Origin: MWBV01 sp964608765
Lineage (GTDB): Archaea; Nanobdellota; Nanobdellia; Pacearchaeales; GW2011-AR1
Length of the DNA: 64,000 nucleotides
Direction: 5' to 3'
NCBI GenBank assembly: GCA_964608765.1
Contig: CAZSPD010000004.1
Span: forward strand, 9,932-73,931
Position 1 is the stretch's first letter, and every line of letters begins with the position of its first letter. The translations under genes and the position numbers were made by a program. Below the pieces are notes generated by a model. The model was not told where the DNA came from. It made no database searches and saw only the letters and a program-made list of their open reading frames with translations. Below are positions 62,299 to 64,000 of the stretch, piece by piece.

Positions 62299-62859
62299 TT
62301 AGTTTGACCTCCTTACAATGAAAAATACACCCAATGCACCAAGTGCAGTGATTATACCAATAATTGTTCCAAATTCTGGAACTAAAGGAACATCAATTCT
62401 TGCTAAGTCTAAATCAAAGCATTTGCCTTTTACGAAGTCTTCAACTGTTCCTTGCATTACACCTGTTAAATCTCCTTTAGTAGCTTTTACAACAATAGTG
62501 TCTCCAGCTACACATTCAGATTGTGGGAAGTATACAAAATACCATCCTTTCCAGGGTTTTGCATTTAAGCTTGTAGTTGTTCTTGTGTACTCGTTTCCAT
62601 TATGGTAACAAGTTACTTCAACTTTTGCTTTTCCAGCTAAATCTCCAGATTCATCATAGGTTATTTTACCTTTTACAAGTGTTTCTTCTATAGGAATACA
62701 TTTGTAATCTCCATTTTTACAATTTGTTTTTATTGGAGTACATGTTTTTCCGTTTTTACACTTTGAGGTATCATAACTAGCTCCTGTAACAGCACTCATC
62801 ATCCCTAGTGTTAAAACTAGCATAAGTACAATAACACTGAAACTAATTGCCTTTTTCAT
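62299..62859 (-). CDS. Secreted protein with VPEFG sorting tail (4)
   Basis: A 186-residue exported protein: signal peptide (about 1-24), a Cys/Lys-rich stretch (CKNGKTCTPIKTNCKNGDYKC, shown here in part), a beta-sandwich domain (about 64-150) and the tail VPEFGTIIG ... FFIVRRSN. It overlaps in regulation with both neighbours: its own Shine-Dalgarno lies in the end of the upstream mini-gene and its end contains that of the next gene. It is the middle of a three-gene operon. Confidence 0.78.
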   Translation of the reverse strand: MKKAISFSVIVLMLVLTLGMMSAVTGASYDTSKCKNGKTCTPIKTNCKNGDYKCIPIEETLVKGKITYDESGDLAGKAKVEVTCYHNGNEYTRTTTSLNAKPWKGWYFVYFPQSECVAGDTIVVKATKGDLTGVMQGTVEDFVKGKCFDLDLARIDVPLVPEFGTIIGIITALGALGVFFIVRRSN

Positions 62860-62860
62860 C

Positions 62861-62986
62861 TTAGTTTGACCTCCTTACAACGAAAAACACCCCCAATGCA
62901 CTAAGTGCAGTGAATATTATAGAATTAATTCCTAGAGCAAGAACTAGCATAAATGCTATTATTATTACGCTTAATGTACCTTTCAT
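62861..62986 (-). CDS. 41-residue mini-protein: signal peptide fused to sorting-tail helix
   Basis: A short frame, ATG 62986 to TAA 62861-62863. MKGTLSVIIIAFMLVLALGI is a signal-peptide-like start, directly followed by the end of a sorting tail (FTALSALGVFFVVRRSN); the mature domain and VPEFG are missing. The 58 bp at its end match the end of the next gene (62298-62355) with about five differences. It looks like a tandem copy with an internal deletion, kept open, and its RR codons supply the Shine-Dalgarno for the following gene. It may be a coupling leader rather than a functional protein. Confidence 0.5.
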   Translation of the reverse strand: MKGTLSVIIIAFMLVLALGINSIIFTALSALGVFFVVRRSN

Positions 62987-63081
62987 TGTATTAATTTAGA
63001 GTTGTTACCATTTATAAGTATTACTTTATAAAAAACACTACTTTTTTTCACTACTGGCTCTAGAGACAAATACACTTTTTT

Positions 63082-63867
63082 TTATTTTTTCCTAATTACA
63101 AAGAAAACTCCTAAAGCTCCAAGTGCTGTAAGTATTCCAATAACTGTTGCAAATTCTGGAACTAAGGGTACATTAATTATCCCAACATCTAGTGTTATAT
63201 TTTCAGATATTTCACTAGTCATGTCAATTATACCATAATTTTCACCTGTTAATCCACTTTTTGAAGCATACACACTTACAGAATCACCATAACTGCACTG
63301 ACTGCAATCAAAATTAACAGAGTAAACTCCATCTGCCCCACTTGTTGTGTATAATTGATATTCATTACAAATTACCCAAACATCTGCACCTTCAATTCCA
63401 TTAGTTATTATGTCTTTGTAGATTGTTCCACCAACAATTGTTTGAGAAGTACAGGAAGGTGGATCATCATCACAATTAATATAGTATCTTTTAATTAATC
63501 CTTTAAAATCAATTTCATATTCTCCGCATCCAGAGGTTTTAAGTTTAAGACAGAATTTTTCAGTGTTATCAACTTTTGCTTTTCCACTTGAGATTACTTG
63601 GTTTTCTTTTCTTAATTCCCAATTATAATATCCTGCTGGAAAGTTTTTTCCATTTAAGCAAATATTTTCTCCAATTTCAAATATATTTCCATTTTCATTG
63701 AAATCACCGCATTTTGTTGTTGTAGTTAATTCTTGATTTGGTGCGCAGTTAATGCAAGCATATCCAAAAGTTGCTGAAACAATAGAAATACCGACGATAA
63801 AAATAAATAAACACACAGAAAAAACAATAGCAGGCTTAAAATAAAAATTACCTTCACCTTTTTTCAT
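63082..63867 (-). CDS. Secreted protein with VPEFA sorting tail (5), two domains
   Basis: A 261-residue exported protein with a longer basic signal region (cleavage near residue 32), a Cys-containing N-terminal domain (about 33-133: CGDFNENGNIFEIGENIC), the carboxypeptidase-regulatory-like domain seen in its neighbours (TIVGGTIYKDIITNGIEGAD) and the tail VPEFATVIG ... FFVIRKK. Here alanine replaces the glycine of VPEFG and RKK the RRK end. A TATA box at 63888-63896 predicts a leaderless mRNA. Confidence 0.78.
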   Translation of the reverse strand: MKKGEGNFYFKPAIVFSVCLFIFIVGISIVSATFGYACINCAPNQELTTTTKCGDFNENGNIFEIGENICLNGKNFPAGYYNWELRKENQVISSGKAKVDNTEKFCLKLKTSGCGEYEIDFKGLIKRYYINCDDDPPSCTSQTIVGGTIYKDIITNGIEGADVWVICNEYQLYTTSGADGVYSVNFDCSQCSYGDSVSVYASKSGLTGENYGIIDMTSEISENITLDVGIINVPLVPEFATVIGILTALGALGVFFVIRKK

Positions 63868-63887
63868 ACTAAATATAGTAGTGATTT

Positions 63888-63933
63888 CTTTATAAACATT
63901 ATTATAATTTATAATACAATTCCGTCGAGAAAT
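63888..63933 (-). promoter_or_regulatory. Promoter of the fifth sorting-tail protein with a CTCGACG element
   Basis: The minus strand has TTTATAAAG (63888-63896) centred 25 nt before the ATG at 63867. About 27 nt further upstream TTTCTCGACGGAATT (about 63919-63933) partly matches the TTTCTCGACGACAAT element at 14119-14134. The match is partial and the spacing differs. Confidence 0.4.
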
Positions 63934-63958
63934 TAGGCTTTTTTCTTATTTTTAGACC

Positions 63959-64000
63959 TTATTTTTTAGGTTCAGGTTTTTCAGGTTCAGCTAATATTTT
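63959..64000 (-). CDS. C-terminal end of an unidentified protein (5' part beyond window)
   Basis: Only 13 codons and a TAA are visible, reading KILAEPEKPEPKK. The other two minus-strand frames contain stops. A Pro/Glu/Lys-rich end suits many cytoplasmic DPANN proteins. Nothing can be said about the function. Confidence 0.4.
   Translation of the reverse strand, partial: KILAEPEKPEPKK

Noticed and set aside
1..64000. tRNA genes
   Set aside because: I looked for T-arm like GTTCRAATC with acceptor pairing and GC-rich islands; apart from the SRP RNA none stood out, and the TTCGAA hits lie in coding DNA.

Overview
The window looks like a chromosome segment of a DPANN archaeon of the Woesearchaeota/Pacearchaeota kind. 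The evidence is the very AT-rich DNA, archaeal-type TATA boxes about 25 nt upstream of start codons (many genes look leaderless), archaeal class III prepilins with a Tad-like ATPase, an archaeal-type tryptophanyl-tRNA synthetase, an SRP RNA with an Alu domain, many exported Cys-rich (DUF4215-like) proteins, and small exported proteins ending in a VPEFG sorting tail. The lineage is inferred from gene style only; no marker phylogeny was possible.

Layout. 1-6377 (minus): a type IV pilus operon with six pilin-like proteins, a secretion ATPase, a small helical protein and a TadC-like membrane protein cut by the window edge. 6414-8726 (minus): trpS, the SRP RNA, an AdoMet decarboxylase and a small unknown protein. 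8774-22726 (minus): a block of large exported and surface proteins, including a 1261-residue multidomain protein with a lamin-tail domain, three paralogues sharing a roughly 330-residue C-terminal module, and an overlooked 52-codon gene coupled to the shortest paralogue. 23037-26940: small genes, including a lysine-tailed membrane protein, an AbrB-like regulator facing a frameshifted RelE-like toxin, several orphans and an alpha/beta hydrolase.

27-52 kb is an accessory zone. A polysaccharide cluster (30408-39311: GT2, GT4, a DUF2206-like membrane protein, pyruvyl transferase) is followed by a GH-A-type hydrolase. It is interleaved with self-contained modules: a Fic protein behind a duplicated 52-bp operator-like element, three separate HTH-nucleotidyltransferase/HEPN pairs, and a DUF4143 ATPase. 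Two of these modules sit between a complete gene and a displaced second copy of that gene's 3' end (45362-46714 and 50232-52047), and a third lies between two copies of a GC-rich 14-mer (41854 and 43146). This suggests insertion at gene 3' ends with regeneration or duplication of the target.

51.9-64 kb carries an archaeosortase/exosortase-family enzyme, a repeat-built Cys-rich surface protein, a second lysine-tailed protein (with a ribbon-helix-helix-like region), cysS, a membrane-anchored nuclease, a Wzx-like flippase and five small secreted proteins that end in V-P-E-F-G, a hydrophobic helix and two arginines. The archaeosortase and these proteins form a plausible sorting system. A 41-codon ORF in this cluster is only a signal peptide joined to a sorting tail. 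Two recurring promoter sequences (a CGACGACAATAAT element next to TATA boxes of surface-protein genes, and a CGTAAATAGTT-type box upstream of three small membrane-protein genes) suggest local regulons.
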